From Limnomonas spitsbergensis (lineage: Eukaryota > Chlorophyta > Chlorophyceae > Chlamydomonadales), in contig JAYJMM010000020.1 in NCBI GenBank assembly GCA_037349105.1, forward strand, positions 1 to 64,000: DNA of 64,000 nucleotides, given 5' to 3'. Position numbers and translations under genes: made by a program. Below are positions 52,401 through 61,159 of the stretch, one piece after another. Numbering within the stretch: the stretch's first letter is position 1; every line of letters starts with the position of its first letter. A model generated the notes under the pieces. It was given only the letters and a program-made list of their open reading frames with translations, was not told where the DNA came from and did not search any database.

Positions 52401-55400
52401 GGGATTTCACTGCGGCGGCCAAGTGGAGCGCAGAATTTCTCCGCCAGGAGGTGACCGCATTGACCTGGAGTTGGGAGCAAAGAGGGGTGCATCCTTGTGT
52501 CAACAATCAGACAAAGAGTGTACCGTATGACTGTATGCTAGCTGAATAAAGATTTCCAAATAATTCGTTTTTTCCGGAATATTTCCTCCGCCATGATGTG
52601 ACCGCGTTAACCTAAAATTGGAGGCAAAGAGTGGTGCACGCTGGTGTCAACAATGCGAGCGCGTTCTAGCCCACATATATTCCGTAACATTCCAATATTT
52701 CGAAAACAAGTTCCGTAGATACGGTTAGCCTGCTGGTTTGGCGAACCGTATCTGTATGGCGAATCCGTATTAGTATGGGGAACCGTAATTGGGTTTGCGT
52801 AGGGTTAAGCATGTTGTGCGGCTTGTGGAAGCCTTGGGAATTCGTAAAAAATGGGGAAATGGGAAAATGGGAAGTCGTAGGCGAGTTGGTTGGCGGTGGT
52901 TGGGAAGTTGAGGAGGCTACCAGGGTCCTTGTAAGCGGCTGCGCCTTTTTGTGGGTTGTATTGTGAATGTCATTCTTATCATTTTGGAGGCAGGAGAAGC
53001 ATGATGAGAAGAAGCAGAAGCAGGATGCGGCGCAGGCTGGTTTAATTAATGTTGTATGGGGGTGAGGGTTATGCCTGAGGGATACATCAAATATCCATTA
53101 TTTGGGGTGAGGGGCGCCAACATTTAAATATTAAGAATATCGAAGATCGCTGTCCTCGCCACCGCCTGTCGTCGTTCGCGTTCCTTCATTCGACGTCTGG
53201 TACAAAGGGTACCGCATTTTTTACGAACCGGTACAAGACCTTAGCTTTCAAGCGCTGTTCGTAAAGAGGCTGCACATTCGAGGTATAGTGTGATGGCTTA
53301 ATATGTCACAGGGTCTGCTCTCTTTTTCCGATCTCTCTTCAGACCTGGGTCCTTATTTCGATCTCATGCGATGGCCTTCTGGTTCCGATCTCTCATCTGG
53401 TCAGCCTTCTTATTTCGATCTCTCTTCTGATATGTGTTTATATTTCGATGTCATGTGATGGCCTTCTGGTTTCAATCTCTCATCTGATATGCTTCCTTGG
53501 GGATCGTGCCCCCCTTGAAAGGCCAGCTTGATATGGACCCAGCCTTCATGATGGCTGAGGAGCCTGGGCTGGGGCCAGCACCCACTGCTTACGAAAGGGC
53601 ACGCGCAATGGACGGTTGGCTGCTGAAAGAGCTAGATACACAGGGGCTCAGAGCAGTGTCTGAGGGGGGCGTGAGAAAGGGCAAGGGGTCCTCTAAGTGT
53701 GTCTTCAAGGGCTGCTACTCTGTTAAGTGCAAGCCCTGAACTCATTTGTTTCGGTAGTGCCGGTACTATATCTACATTGACATCAATAGGAGGCCCTGCA
53801 TGTTGTAACGGCACCATCTTGAGGGTCATCAGTGCTGTCGATTGCCCCGATGATTTTGGTTGTGGAACTGAATGTAATACATGGCAGTTGTGAGGCTTTT
53901 AATACTGCTCGGAAGCGAATTTTGGTGCCGAGGGAACGGATTAAACAAAAAATCTGCCCAGAGGGCAGCATTAAATAAATAGTTAATTGATACCCGAAGG
54001 AAGGCAAATCAAATCTACGGTTTTGTTTCCCTGGAATGATTTCTCCGCCACGAGCTGATGGCTTTGGGCTGCAGGTGAACACCAAGAGAGGTGTCTGATG
54101 GAGTCAATAGGGTGAGTGCTTGCTAGCCCCGCACAAACAAAAAATCAGATCAATCCTTTCCCGAAATAATTCTCCACCAGCAAGTGTCCGCGTTCATCTG
54201 AAGTTAAAAGCAAAGAGAGATACGTAGTGCCCAGAATTTTTGTTAGTGACATTCGGAATTATTTTTGGTAACCAGAAGCAGCGAGTTCTGACAGAGTTCT
54301 TGTTGAAGAGCGCGCCGCAGCCGCTAAAATTTTCCCGATCCTAATTGATTACGTCTATTTTCGTTACCGCACTACTGAACCACAGCTTTGCCCAATTAAT
54401 TGTTTGGTTACCACTCTGGTTTCCACTTTGGTTACCACTCGTAACCAGTAACCACTAAAATAGGCCCTACCTAGTGCACTGTAGTGTAATGAAATGTTTG
54501 TGTACGCTAACCCACACAGATATTCCTTCATCTCCTCTGCAGGCCACAGCGGTCACATGGTGACCGCTGGGGCCTGCAGAGGATATCAGTGCCTCTCCAC
54601 TTAGGCATATTAGAGTTCTATGTCCACAGCATGCTCTACATCGCCAAAAATACTCCCGGCCACTTCCTGTCTTCATGACGATATCAGGACATGAATAACT
54701 TAATAGTATTGATATCAGTAATACACATACCCCGGTGTGTGAACGATTCAACAATAGAATGTCCCCCTCCGGAATTGAATTGGATAAAGAATTGTAAACA
54801 CTCCAGGGCTTTATGAACAAACCTCAATGTCAGGCGCCGTCAGCAGCATCCTCACGACGTCTGCGCGGCCATACTGGCTCGCCACGAGCAGCGGTGTGAG
54901 CTGGTCCGGGCACCCTAACTCCGAAAACCTATTGACGTCGACACCTGGCACCGTCAACAAGTATTTCACGACCTCAGCGCTGCCGCTCTCTGCACAGGCC
55001 TGGTGCAACAGAGTCTCTTGGTGGCCGCTGGAGGTGTCGACAGAGTTGACATCGGTGTGATAAACCTCCAAAAGCAGCCGCAAGACTGCGAGTGAGCCGT
55101 TGCGGCTGGCCGCGAAGGCGGCCGCCGCACCGCCGCGCTGCGCTACCAGCCATGCGGCAGTCATATCCGGGCTGCGGACGAGGGCAGATGTGGCGCGGGA
55201 TGTGTGGGAGAGGGACCTGACGTCGGGCCCCGAGGGCAGGTGCTGCGAGATGATTTCGAAGAGCAGCTCGTTGGGAAGGTGGTTGAAGAGCAGGCAGCAG
55301 TCGGATGAGGTATCTGCAAGGGTTGCAGAGGGAGTATATACGTTGAGATCAGTGCAGAGATCAGTCGACGCCCCGCAGGTGTGTTCGGGTTCAAGAGATA

Positions 55401-55854
55401 AACAGACAGTGCAGCCTGGGCTGAGGCTCTATAAGTCCAGTTTTCAGGGAAAAGTGAGGTATATGGAAATAATACAGCATGGACCCAAGCTCCGTCCGCG
55501 CTTTGACTAATATCAATGCAGAGTTCAGTAAGCTGCATTGGGCATGCGCATCTGGACATGCATAGGCAAGGGCAGGCTTGCAGGGGTATCAACAACTGCT
55601 GTCAAGATTCATGGTGGCATCATATGCGGGCATGAGAGGTGCTCATGGGTCCTAGCCAGGCACAGGCAAGTGGGTGTGACGACATTCAAAATGGCTGAGC
55701 GAAGAAAACCCATATTGGCGTGACTAAGGGAGTAAGTAAGGGGCACACCATCATCCATTTCCTAGCAAAGCGATGTACCTGAGACAGAGGCGACAGCAGG
55801 AGATACAGTTGTGGCCATCGCTCCGCTGCCGATTTTAAACCCCCTCGAAGCCAT
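49298..55854 (-). CDS. F-box/ankyrin-repeat protein, five-exon gene model
   Basis: The coding exons, in gene order, are 55,854-55,779, 55,313-54,823, 52,464-52,348, 51,629-51,523 and 49,865-49,298. All introns are GT-AG: donors CAG/GTACAT, GAG/GTTTGT, GAG/GTAAGC and CAG/GTGCGA; acceptors TTGCAG, CTCCAG, GTGCAG and GTGCAG. Phases agree at every junction and give 452 aa ending in TAA. Residues about 36-75 look like an F-box (LPNELLFEIISQHLPSG), which in known proteins recruits substrates to SCF ubiquitin ligases through SKP1. Ankyrin repeats, protein-binding helix pairs, follow at about 88-117, 124-153, 164-192, 198-228, 231-261, 266-294, 300-330 and 334-362, with a degenerate one near 412-440. 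Clear examples are GRTILHYACSRG and GRTSLHVACHNGH. The F-box call is by eye. An alternative end exists: a GTGAGG donor after 49,334 would leave phase 0 and continue the gene further left. Extra exons in the 2.4-kb intron 2 cannot be excluded. Confidence 0.8.
49777..50275 (-). repeat. Four tandem copies of the exon-5 acceptor and exon head (~133 bp unit)
   Basis: Copies span 49,777-49,908 (real exon start), 49,909-50,042, 50,043-50,174 and 50,175-50,275 (partial). Each reads, on minus, an AT-rich intron end, CTGTGTG, the splice junction, then about 85 nt of exon encoding (H)YGRTILHYACSRGLLDVV and QELLLHQ. Copies end in GGCCTCC followed by AT-rich DNA. The real copy and the adjacent one keep CAG/GCACTAC. 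The two further ones read GCCTGCACCAC and so lack the acceptor AG. Confidence 0.9.
50280..50990. other. Middle of intron 4, with nested inverted repeats
   Basis: No exon is visible. Between 50,759 and 50,947 lie three stems. Outer arms TTGCCTTCCCTCA and its complement are at about 50,769-50,781 and 50,922-50,935. An inner imperfect stem runs from ATGAATTTACTAATAAT to its complement at about 50,812-50,863. A perfect 11-bp stem GCATTGAAACA with a 5-nt loop is at 50,894-50,920. A related GGAAGGCAAATCAA segment recurs near 53,998. Confidence 0.6.
50995..51545 (-). repeat. Six tandem copies of the exon-4 tail and donor (~105 bp unit)
   Basis: The plus-strand anchor GC(A/G)TT(G/A)ACATTG recurs at 51,011, 51,122, 51,229, 51,335, 51,428 and 51,532. 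On minus each reads CAATGT(C/T)AA(C/T)GCAG, the end of exon 4 (INVNAAD), followed by a junction and GTGCGA, GTATGA, GTATAA or GTGAAG. The copy at 51,532 is the real exon end. The others lie inside intron 4 as decoy 5' splice sites. Confidence 0.88.
51839..52400 (-). repeat. Five tandem copies of the exon-3 tail and donor (~123 bp unit)
   Basis: Units start near 51,841, 51,962, 52,086, 52,207 and 52,332 on plus. On minus each has GGCCTGGACCTGAACTTGGAG-like sequence (exon 3 end, GLDLNLE) and then a junction. The real donor and the nearest copy read GTAAGC, the next reads GTAAAG, the fourth has lost GT (TTAAGC) and the farthest has GTGAGG. Decay broadly increases with distance from the real exon. 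Confidence 0.88.
52430..54220 (-). repeat. Scattered copies of the exon-3 acceptor and exon head
   Basis: The real exon 3 starts at 52,464 with CTCCAG/GTCAATGCGGTCACC, and TGGCGGAGAAAT follows. Related junctions lie upstream in intron 2 at 52,612 (TTTTAG/GTTAACGCGGTCACA), 54,069 (CTGCAG/CCCAAAGCCATCAGC) and 54,198 (CTTCAG/ATGAACGCGGACACT). Each keeps a TGG(C/T)GGAG exon segment of about 35 nt and intron-side sequence like CTCTTTGC or CTCTCTTG. All three lose the frame soon after and are decoy or dead exon heads. Confidence 0.82.
52660..54030. other. Intron 2 interior
   Basis: Within this part of intron 2, 53,327-53,493 is a ~30-bp minisatellite of about six units alternating TATTTCGATCTC and CCGATCTCTC(A/T)TC. 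53,533-53,700 on plus has an open frame (MDPAFMMAEEPGLGPAP and onwards) that looks protein-like in composition but is not recognised and has no clear splice borders. GGTTACCACTCTGG-type repeats lie near 54,410-54,450, just right of the exon-head copies. No ankyrin exon is visible. Confidence 0.45.
54533..54583. repeat. Near-perfect 24-bp inverted repeat (hairpin) in intron 2
   Basis: The left arm at 54,533-54,556 begins TCCTCTGCAGGCC and ends CAGCGGTCAC. The right arm at 54,560-54,583 is its reverse complement except for one base, with a 3-nt loop (ATG). It could form a cruciform or RNA hairpin. The tiny loop argues against a standard miRNA precursor. Confidence 0.85.
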
Positions 55855-55859
55855 TATGG

Positions 55860-56370
55860 CTTTCTTGGACGAGGCGTACCCAGGGGGCTATCAGTCGGAT
55901 ATTGTATGTGACAAGGCCGTGGCTAAATATAGCACGAGTGCGCACTGCGCAGGCTAGCTCAGCCTTCGGTCGGTGATGGTGCGTTGGTCCTTCAAGCAAT
56001 GGACCGGCTTAAAGGGTACGTGGTTGTTTTAGATAAGATTAGCGCAAATTGATTGATCGAGAGTCTAACAGAACATGCATTCTGGAGTGCCCTTTGCCCT
56101 TTGGGGCCAACAAAGAACGTGTCAATTTGTTCGCACTGACAGCGCGTCTGCCACCCTGACCGGCCCGTGTGGCCAGCTGCGCAGAAACGTCTGAAGAAGA
56201 TTGTGAAGTACGCCAGCGTGGCATGTCAAGATTTCAGCCGCAACCACCGCCGAACAAGCTGATCAGTCAGATATGACTAATGAGGTGACTGGGCAGACAT
56301 TTGGCAGCGACTTTACTTTGCAATAACTTGCTAGTTTCGACCCACCGTGATTTCGGTGAACTATGCTACA
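55860..56370. other. Upstream intergenic region
   Basis: Apart from the TATA-like motif at 55,921-55,933 I see no feature. Short open frames on both strands have no recognisable product. Confidence 0.4.
55921..55933 (-). promoter_or_regulatory. Possible TATA box of the F-box/ankyrin gene
   Basis: On minus the sequence reads GCTATATTTAGCC, about 70 nt upstream of the ATG at 55,854. The spacing fits a TATA box with a short 5' UTR. Only the motif and position support it. Confidence 0.35.
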
Positions 56371-56383
56371 TTTTTCATTCCAG

Positions 56384-56429
56384 GGTCGCTTCAGCTACGC
56401 GTCGGCTATTACAACCCGGCTGATGGCCG
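56384..56429 (+). other. Possible small exon or dispersed repeat copy
   Basis: The segment is bordered by TTTTTCATTCCAG and GTAAGG, good splice sites. It encodes GRFSYASAITTRLMA in the open frame. It shares TTCAGCTACGC with 44,831-44,841, and the flanks share CGCCCAGTCATG-like sequence, so it may be a dispersed repeat. No gene can be assembled around it. Confidence 0.25.
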
Positions 56430-57417
56430 GTAAGGGGTGGCCCGGGTGGGAACAACCGTGCTGTTTGGGCCACCGGGCTGTAGCATGGTCAATTGGTCAT
56501 GGCATGTTCCAAGCTAGCCGCCCAGTCATGACTGTCAGTCAAACACCGAGAAGCGGCATGATGAGCCTGGACGTAAATGCTGTCATACCGCTTACAGCCT
56601 AGAGTGCTATACTCCGCCAGAGCAGCCGGTGAGCCGGGGCCCCCGCTGCTAGTACTAGTACTCTAGTAGTGCTAGCTGCATGAATGCCCTGCCACCGACA
56701 GCACCGATCCGCTGGGCAGCGCCTGGCCTATTTGCATAGCGTGCAAGGTGAGCAAAATCACAATCCAGTTGCACCTGTTAATGACGTTACACCTCTGGGC
56801 CATGCTGAAATGAAGCTCGGCCACGTCGGCCACCAAAATGTGAGCTAGGAGAGTCAAGGGAAAATGCTCGAGAGGAGGCACAAGAGGAAAAACAGTCTAC
56901 CCAAGTCAAGGTGGCAAGTTCACCCACCAAACAACAAGAACACAAACGATTGGCAAACCGTATCCCCTACCCCTAATGAGACAAGCCTTCAAAATGCTCA
57001 ACTGCAAGTTGCAGAAAACCAGGGCCTCCAACGCCTGCCTGCAGGCTCTCCGACGTCCTGTCTGGTTGGGAGGAAAAATGAAGGAAGTAAAGGCTAGATG
57101 AAAGACAGAGAGGAGCACAAAGGGCAAATTGAAACGCCCCTTCAGAAAAACAAAAGGCAGGCTGAAAGATCCCTGCCTAGCTGAAAGCAAGAGAAAGACA
57201 AAAATGGGAAGGAGCCAGTCCCCAGGGAGGCAAAATAAAAGACAGCAGACTAGCCCTCAACATAGTCTACAACGTCATCAACAAAAGCCAGAGCCTCCCA
57301 CCCAGGCCTGCCCTTGTACAACTGCTGAAAGTCCGTGGCGCCCTTAGGGCGACTGGCCCAACCTCTCGCCCTCAGCCTCTCTTTCTACTCTTTCACGCTA
57401 GGGCACTAAAAGCACAC
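56430..57417. other. Unassigned region with a palindrome and purine-rich DNA
   Basis: 56,651-56,662 is a perfect 12-bp palindrome AGTACTAGTACT inside a CTAG-rich stretch. 56,780-56,806 carries a copy of the dispersed AATGACGTTACACC motif. About 57,050-57,240 is purine-rich on plus, giving basic plus-strand reading frames (for example from 57,129) of no known family. Confidence 0.5.
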
Positions 57418-57639
57418 ATGCAGCGAATCCTCCACTTGTTGAACGTGTCCCTTAGCCAAGCACTGTTGGCAGTAGCGTGTGTCACGCTGCTGATCGCTGC
57501 TCTGTCCTCTATTATATTATTATCAACTGTGCTGGCCGCTCCGAGTCGCAGCCAGAAGTTAGTGTACACACGAGTGCACGCCCTTTTGCTTCTGCTGCGG
57601 TGCCTGGCGTGCGCCAGCACGGCGCCTGCAGTAGGCTGA
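57418..57639 (+). CDS. Weak ORF, 73 aa, with one hydrophobic segment
   Basis: An ATG-initiated frame encodes 73 aa with a long hydrophobic run (ALLAVACVTLLIAALSSIIL) at about residues 15-34. That could be a signal anchor or membrane helix. No homology is recognised. Overlapping minus-strand frames at 57,559-57,954 (131 aa) and 57,393-57,662 (89 aa) are equally open, so the real strand is not decided and none may be coding. Confidence 0.15.
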   Translation: MQRILHLLNVSLSQALLAVACVTLLIAALSSIILLSTVLAAPSRSQKLVYTRVHALLLLLRCLACASTAPAVG

Positions 57640-57884
57640 AACCAGGCGTGGTAGGCGGCCACAGACCCCTGTGTTTGTTGGCGGGGTCCCTAGGGTCTTC
57701 CCGGACGAAGATCTCCATTTGCGCCCGTCCACTAGCGCTTGCACCTTCGGTACTGGGAGAAGTTGTAGGTCATCCGCTGCCTGACGGATCTTGGGGCGGC
57801 TGCTCCCCCATCTAGCTCCTCTCAGGCAGTTCACTGCACCAATTGCTTGCGTCCTCCACTGGTCTGACTGAGCACGAGCTGCAT

Positions 57885-58150
57885 ACCAGCCAGTTGCACC
57901 TGTGCCGTATCGTACTACCTTGGTGGCATAATCTAGTTGAACCTGTACTGTCAATGACGTTACACCTTTGGGCCCTGTTCAAGAAGGCTAGGTTGCGTGG
58001 GTGCCTAACTTATGGGTTGAACCTGTACTGTACCATGCTACTTTGGTTGCACATATTCCGGTTTTATGGTGTTGCCTTGCACTATCTTCGTGGGACAATC
58101 CGGCTCCACCTGTTCTGTATCATGCCGCGTTATGCAATCTTAACATGGGA
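57885..58150 (+). repeat. Degenerate repeats around a GTTGAACCTGTACTGT motif
   Basis: Related segments CCAGTTGCACCTGTGCCGTA, AGTTGAACCTGTACTGTCAA, GGTTGAACCTGTACTGTACC and CGGCTCCACCTGTTCTGTAT occur in order through this stretch. The second leads into a copy of the dispersed motif at 57,953-57,979. They look like an old, diverged tandem array. Confidence 0.5.
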
Positions 58151-58659
58151 CAATCAATGTTAACAGGGGAAGCCTTGCCTGTCAAACAGCTCGAAGGTAG
58201 ATTGCATGCATGCCTGACAGATGCACTGCACACACCATGCTCGATGTATGATGTGTTTGGCGCTTGGGGAAGCAAATTCAACTTGCATGGTGCACTGTCT
58301 GGCAAGCACTGGGAGCACCATGCATTTGAATCATGAAATTGTGATGTCCGCTCAAAATAAACCTCCATGCTGCACAATATAACCGCTCATAATTCCAAAT
58401 TTGTGGACAACGGTGCAATTCGAATTTGTGCACTGGAATCTGCCAGAAGATTTGGGCTGGATGTATACCGTACCTAACTCGCATCATGCTGCCAGCCCCG
58501 AAATTCCGAACATTTCTCCTGTCTCGCCGCCTGGCTCCCTGTCACGACCGCGGTTGCAGGCACGAAAGCTGTATCGCCTTGGCATTGATGTGTCTTCGGG
58601 AACGAAAACAACAACTAAACTTCCAGAATTTGCGGAATTGCGAAATGTAGGCCCCCTGG

Positions 58660-59020
58660 CAAGAGCAGTCGCCAGTGTCCTCTTGCAGGGCTTGCGACAT
58701 ATGCAGCCGTTAAGAAGACCGTGGCAAGCATTAAGCGCGTTGGAGTAAATACATCAAAACTCCCTAAGCTATATTGCAGGTCAGGGTGCTGATGCAGTTG
58801 CAAGCGTAAGAGACGGAACGGTTGTCCTACCGTTTGTACCGCATTCAAGCGTAAGAGACGGAACGGTTGTCCTACCGTTTGTACCGCATGCATGACGCAT
58901 TTGCTTTGGTCCGAATGGTGACGGAAACGGCTGAATGAGCTACCCTCTCTCTAGAATATCCAGCCGAGGCCGAGAAACGTGGGATTTATCAGCTTACGAT
59001 GGTGCTGGACATCAGGTATG
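58660..59020 (+). other. Possible short exons, unrecognised
   Basis: After CCTCTTGCAG at 58,687, an open frame reads ATYAAVKKTVASIKRVGV to a stop near 58,792. A second candidate at 58,964-59,015 lies between ATATCCAG and GTATGC and reads AEAEKRGIYQLTMVLDI. Both have protein-like composition, but I cannot link them to a gene or family. Confidence 0.2.
58801..58889 (+). repeat. Perfect 45-bp tandem duplication with an internal hairpin
   Basis: 58,801-58,845 is repeated exactly at 58,846-58,889. Each copy contains AACGGT, a 6-nt spacer and ACCGTT, an inverted repeat. Identity implies a recent duplication. Confidence 0.9.
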
Positions 59021-59259
59021 CCGTTGGCACGATCGATACAATATATTATTCACAGTTCCATCGGACCTGGCTGGCTTCTGCCTGTGTTGCGGCGAATAAC
59101 ATCCATCCAGTAATCAGAGTGCTGTCAATGTATCTGCGACTCGAACTGCTAAATACGACGCCGTTGCATTCGGCTCGATCATGGTTGCCACTTGCCATAG
59201 CTTGCAGGCAGGCATGTCGTCTAGTTGTCTAACTCTACCCTTGCACGCATAGAGGCATG

Positions 59260-59580
59260 ATTATGACATGTTATTTCCTGGTCATGCCCATGCCCCATGC
59301 CCATGCAGCCTTGAATGCCCTGGAAGCATACACCCATGCAGCTTTATATACCATGCATGCATACCCATGCACAGACATTACGAGCCGTGCATTACTGCAT
59401 GCATATAAAACAACCCATTAGTGTATGCCATCCATGTAGGCAGACGCCCATCCTTGCATGCCATGCATGTCATGAATGCGAGTTTGCACCCATGCAACTT
59501 TGCATGCGCGCCCACATGTAGCTATGGATTTGACATATGAAGGAGCAGAGGCGTATGCATGCATGCATGCAATATACGCC
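59260..59580. repeat. CATGC/GCATG-rich low-complexity stretch
   Basis: CATGC, CCATGC and ATGCATGC motifs recur many times, including CCATGCATGCATA and GTATGCATGCATGCATGC. There is no regular period. Overlapping reading frames are rich in His and Met for this reason and are not called. Confidence 0.6.
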
Positions 59581-59755
59581 GCTGCCCGCATGTTCAAGCT
59601 CCAGGTTGACACCACCCTGAGACAGATGCCGTGTCCCTCTGCGCCTTCAGAACGGCTATCTCTGGATTGCTGCATGGAGCGGCACTGCTCTGTTTCAGTC
59701 GAGCATGGCTGTGGCACCTCACTCCACAAGCCGCTCTGCTCCCGGGCGCGGCGGG

Positions 59756-60000
59756 ATTCGGCTGGTTCTTCAAGTAAGACAATTTTCTACTTTGAATAGC
59801 TTGAAACTGCCGTCTAGCTTTGCCCACCCCTGCAAACAAGCCGAATCCCACCTCCATGGACTGAGCTGCCGCGTGCATCGGAGTCCGACTCGTTCTTCAA
59901 GTTGATTTGCACCTCAAAACACCTAGGTACCCATGACTGCAAACAATGTGAACAACCCTTCTATGTGCTGAGCTGCCAGGGGCCTCTGTTCGAGGCCGGA
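59756..60000 (+). repeat. ~125-bp degenerate tandem duplication
   Basis: Two copies share GTTCTTCAAGT, CCCATGACTGCAAACAA or CCACCCCTGCAAACAA, and GACTGAGCTGCC or TGCTGAGCTGCC in the same order, at about 59,756-59,884 and 59,885-60,000. Confidence 0.65.
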
Positions 60001-60323
60001 TTTTTAGTTAGATCCTCTCGCTCATGCTTTCAGTAAAATGCCGCCAGCCAAACGAAAATGGCAAGAACATAGGGGAATCCCGCACACCCCCTCGCAGTCT
60101 CTCCATGGGTGCCGGAGATGGCAACAAGGTAGCACACGCCGTCTTAACCTGTGTCGTACTTATCTCGCCGTACCCTCAAACTCTGAACCCCTTAACCCCT
60201 GATGAGAACCTAAACATAGTTCCTGTCCCTGCTCCCTTGTTCTGTTCCTACGTTGGACTCTTTGTGCACGCAACTGTCCTTTCCCCGGCTGGCTGTGTCC
60301 GTAACCCAGTGCCTGATGCCTGC
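60000..60323. other. Unassigned, no gene recognised
   Basis: A 101-aa ATG-initiated open frame (60,024-60,329) has no recognised family and ends inside the telomere-like tract. Nothing else is visible. Confidence 0.3.
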
Positions 60324-60361
60324 TGTTAGGGTTTATGATTTAGGGTTTAGGGTTTAGGGTT
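60324..60361 (+). repeat. Interstitial TTTAGGG tract
   Basis: The tract reads GTTAGGG, TTTATGA, then three TTTAGGG units and a final TT. It matches the Arabidopsis-type telomere repeat found in plants and many green algae. It stands alone here, so it is an internal remnant rather than a telomere end. Confidence 0.9.
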
Positions 60362-60590
60362 GTGCATGTTAGGCCTCAACCCTCCAATCTCACATACATG
60401 TTTTAGGCACACGCCCCTTTTGCCAGGGTTACCCAGTACGACCTGCAAGCCCGTTAACCATATCATACCACACTTTTTAACAATACTGCAGCGTGTGTGA
60501 ACACTGTATAGTTTATTTTTTCAAGTCCGTCCATTTGTCTGAACTGCTCCGGTATCTGTACCGTACTGTTTGACGGTGCTGTATTTCCGT

Positions 60591-60934
60591 ACCTCTCCCT
60601 GGCTATGCGCCCAGCCCTACATCCTGCAAGTTACATATATAAACATCCTCAACCCTTCACCCCCCCCCTGCTTTTACTTTCAGGTTTATGGCATTCTGGG
60701 GCCTGGCGCTGCTGGTCCTCTCCCTGGCTATGCACGCAGCCCCTAAATCCTGCAAGTTACATATATGGACATCCCCAACCCTTCATTCCCCCCCTGCTTT
60801 TACTTTCAGATACATGGCATTCTGGGGGCCATCGTTGCTGGTCCTCTCGCCGGCTGTGCACGCAGCCAAATCCCCTTAAAATCATGACCAAGGAATCCCT
60901 ACACCCCAAATCACCCCCTCGTGTTTACTTCTAG
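60591..60934 (+). repeat. Tandem copies of a splice acceptor plus hydrophobic exon head
   Basis: A partial copy (60,591-60,640) and two fuller copies with acceptors TTTACTTTCAG near 60,684 and 60,810 precede the complete exon at 60,935. Each copy holds a C-rich tract, the acceptor, and then a segment encoding MAFWGLALLVLSLAMHA or MAFWGPSLLVLSPAVHA. It ends in ATCCTGCAAGTTACATATAT or similar intron-like DNA. This is the same arrangement as the exon-head copies of the ankyrin gene, on the other strand. Confidence 0.82.
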
Positions 60935-61029
60935 GTACATGACGTTCTGGGGCCTGACGCTGCTGGTCCTCTCCCTGACTGCTTCTTTAATGGATGACAT
61001 CATGTGTGCAGTCAGTGTATCAGCAACAG
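60935..61029 (+). CDS. Internal exon of an unrecognised membrane protein
   Basis: The exon is bordered by TTTACTTCTAG and CAACAG/GTAAAC and is 95 nt long: one base, 31 codons, then one base. It encodes YMTFWGLTLLVLSLTASLMD and continues DIMCAVSVSAT, a hydrophobic helix fit for a membrane span. Two copies of its first part lie just upstream, and only this one reads through to a donor. The other exons of the gene are not identified with confidence. A possible later exon starts at 62,790 after CCCACAG (GLAFVISLAML) and ends before GTAAGG. No family is recognised. Confidence 0.5.
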
Positions 61030-61159
61030 GTAAACAAGGCCGCGCCTTCAGGAGGCCAGGAGCTAGCACTGCATTTTCTTGAGAAAGGCGGATGACGTCT
61101 GCTGGTCTACTTCAGTCTTCAAATTTCTCATTGCTGGCAATGCTGGCGGTGCTTTTGCC

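Noticed and set aside
53941..53972. CTGCCC-AGA-GGGCAG hairpin as a transcription terminator
   Set aside because: Hairpin terminators are bacterial. This is intronic eukaryotic DNA, and a 6-bp stem is common by chance.
55161..55595. 144-aa minus ORF rich in Pro and Ser
   Set aside because: It overlaps exon 2 of the ankyrin gene in another frame; the F-box/ankyrin frame is the credible one.
57393..57480. Short minus-strand CxxC...GH...H...C pattern resembling a retroelement zinc knuckle
   Set aside because: The frame is open for only about 35 codons, and no reverse transcriptase or other element domain is nearby.
59990..60000. GTTCGAGGCC resembling a tRNA T-loop
   Set aside because: No acceptor, D or anticodon stems fit around it.
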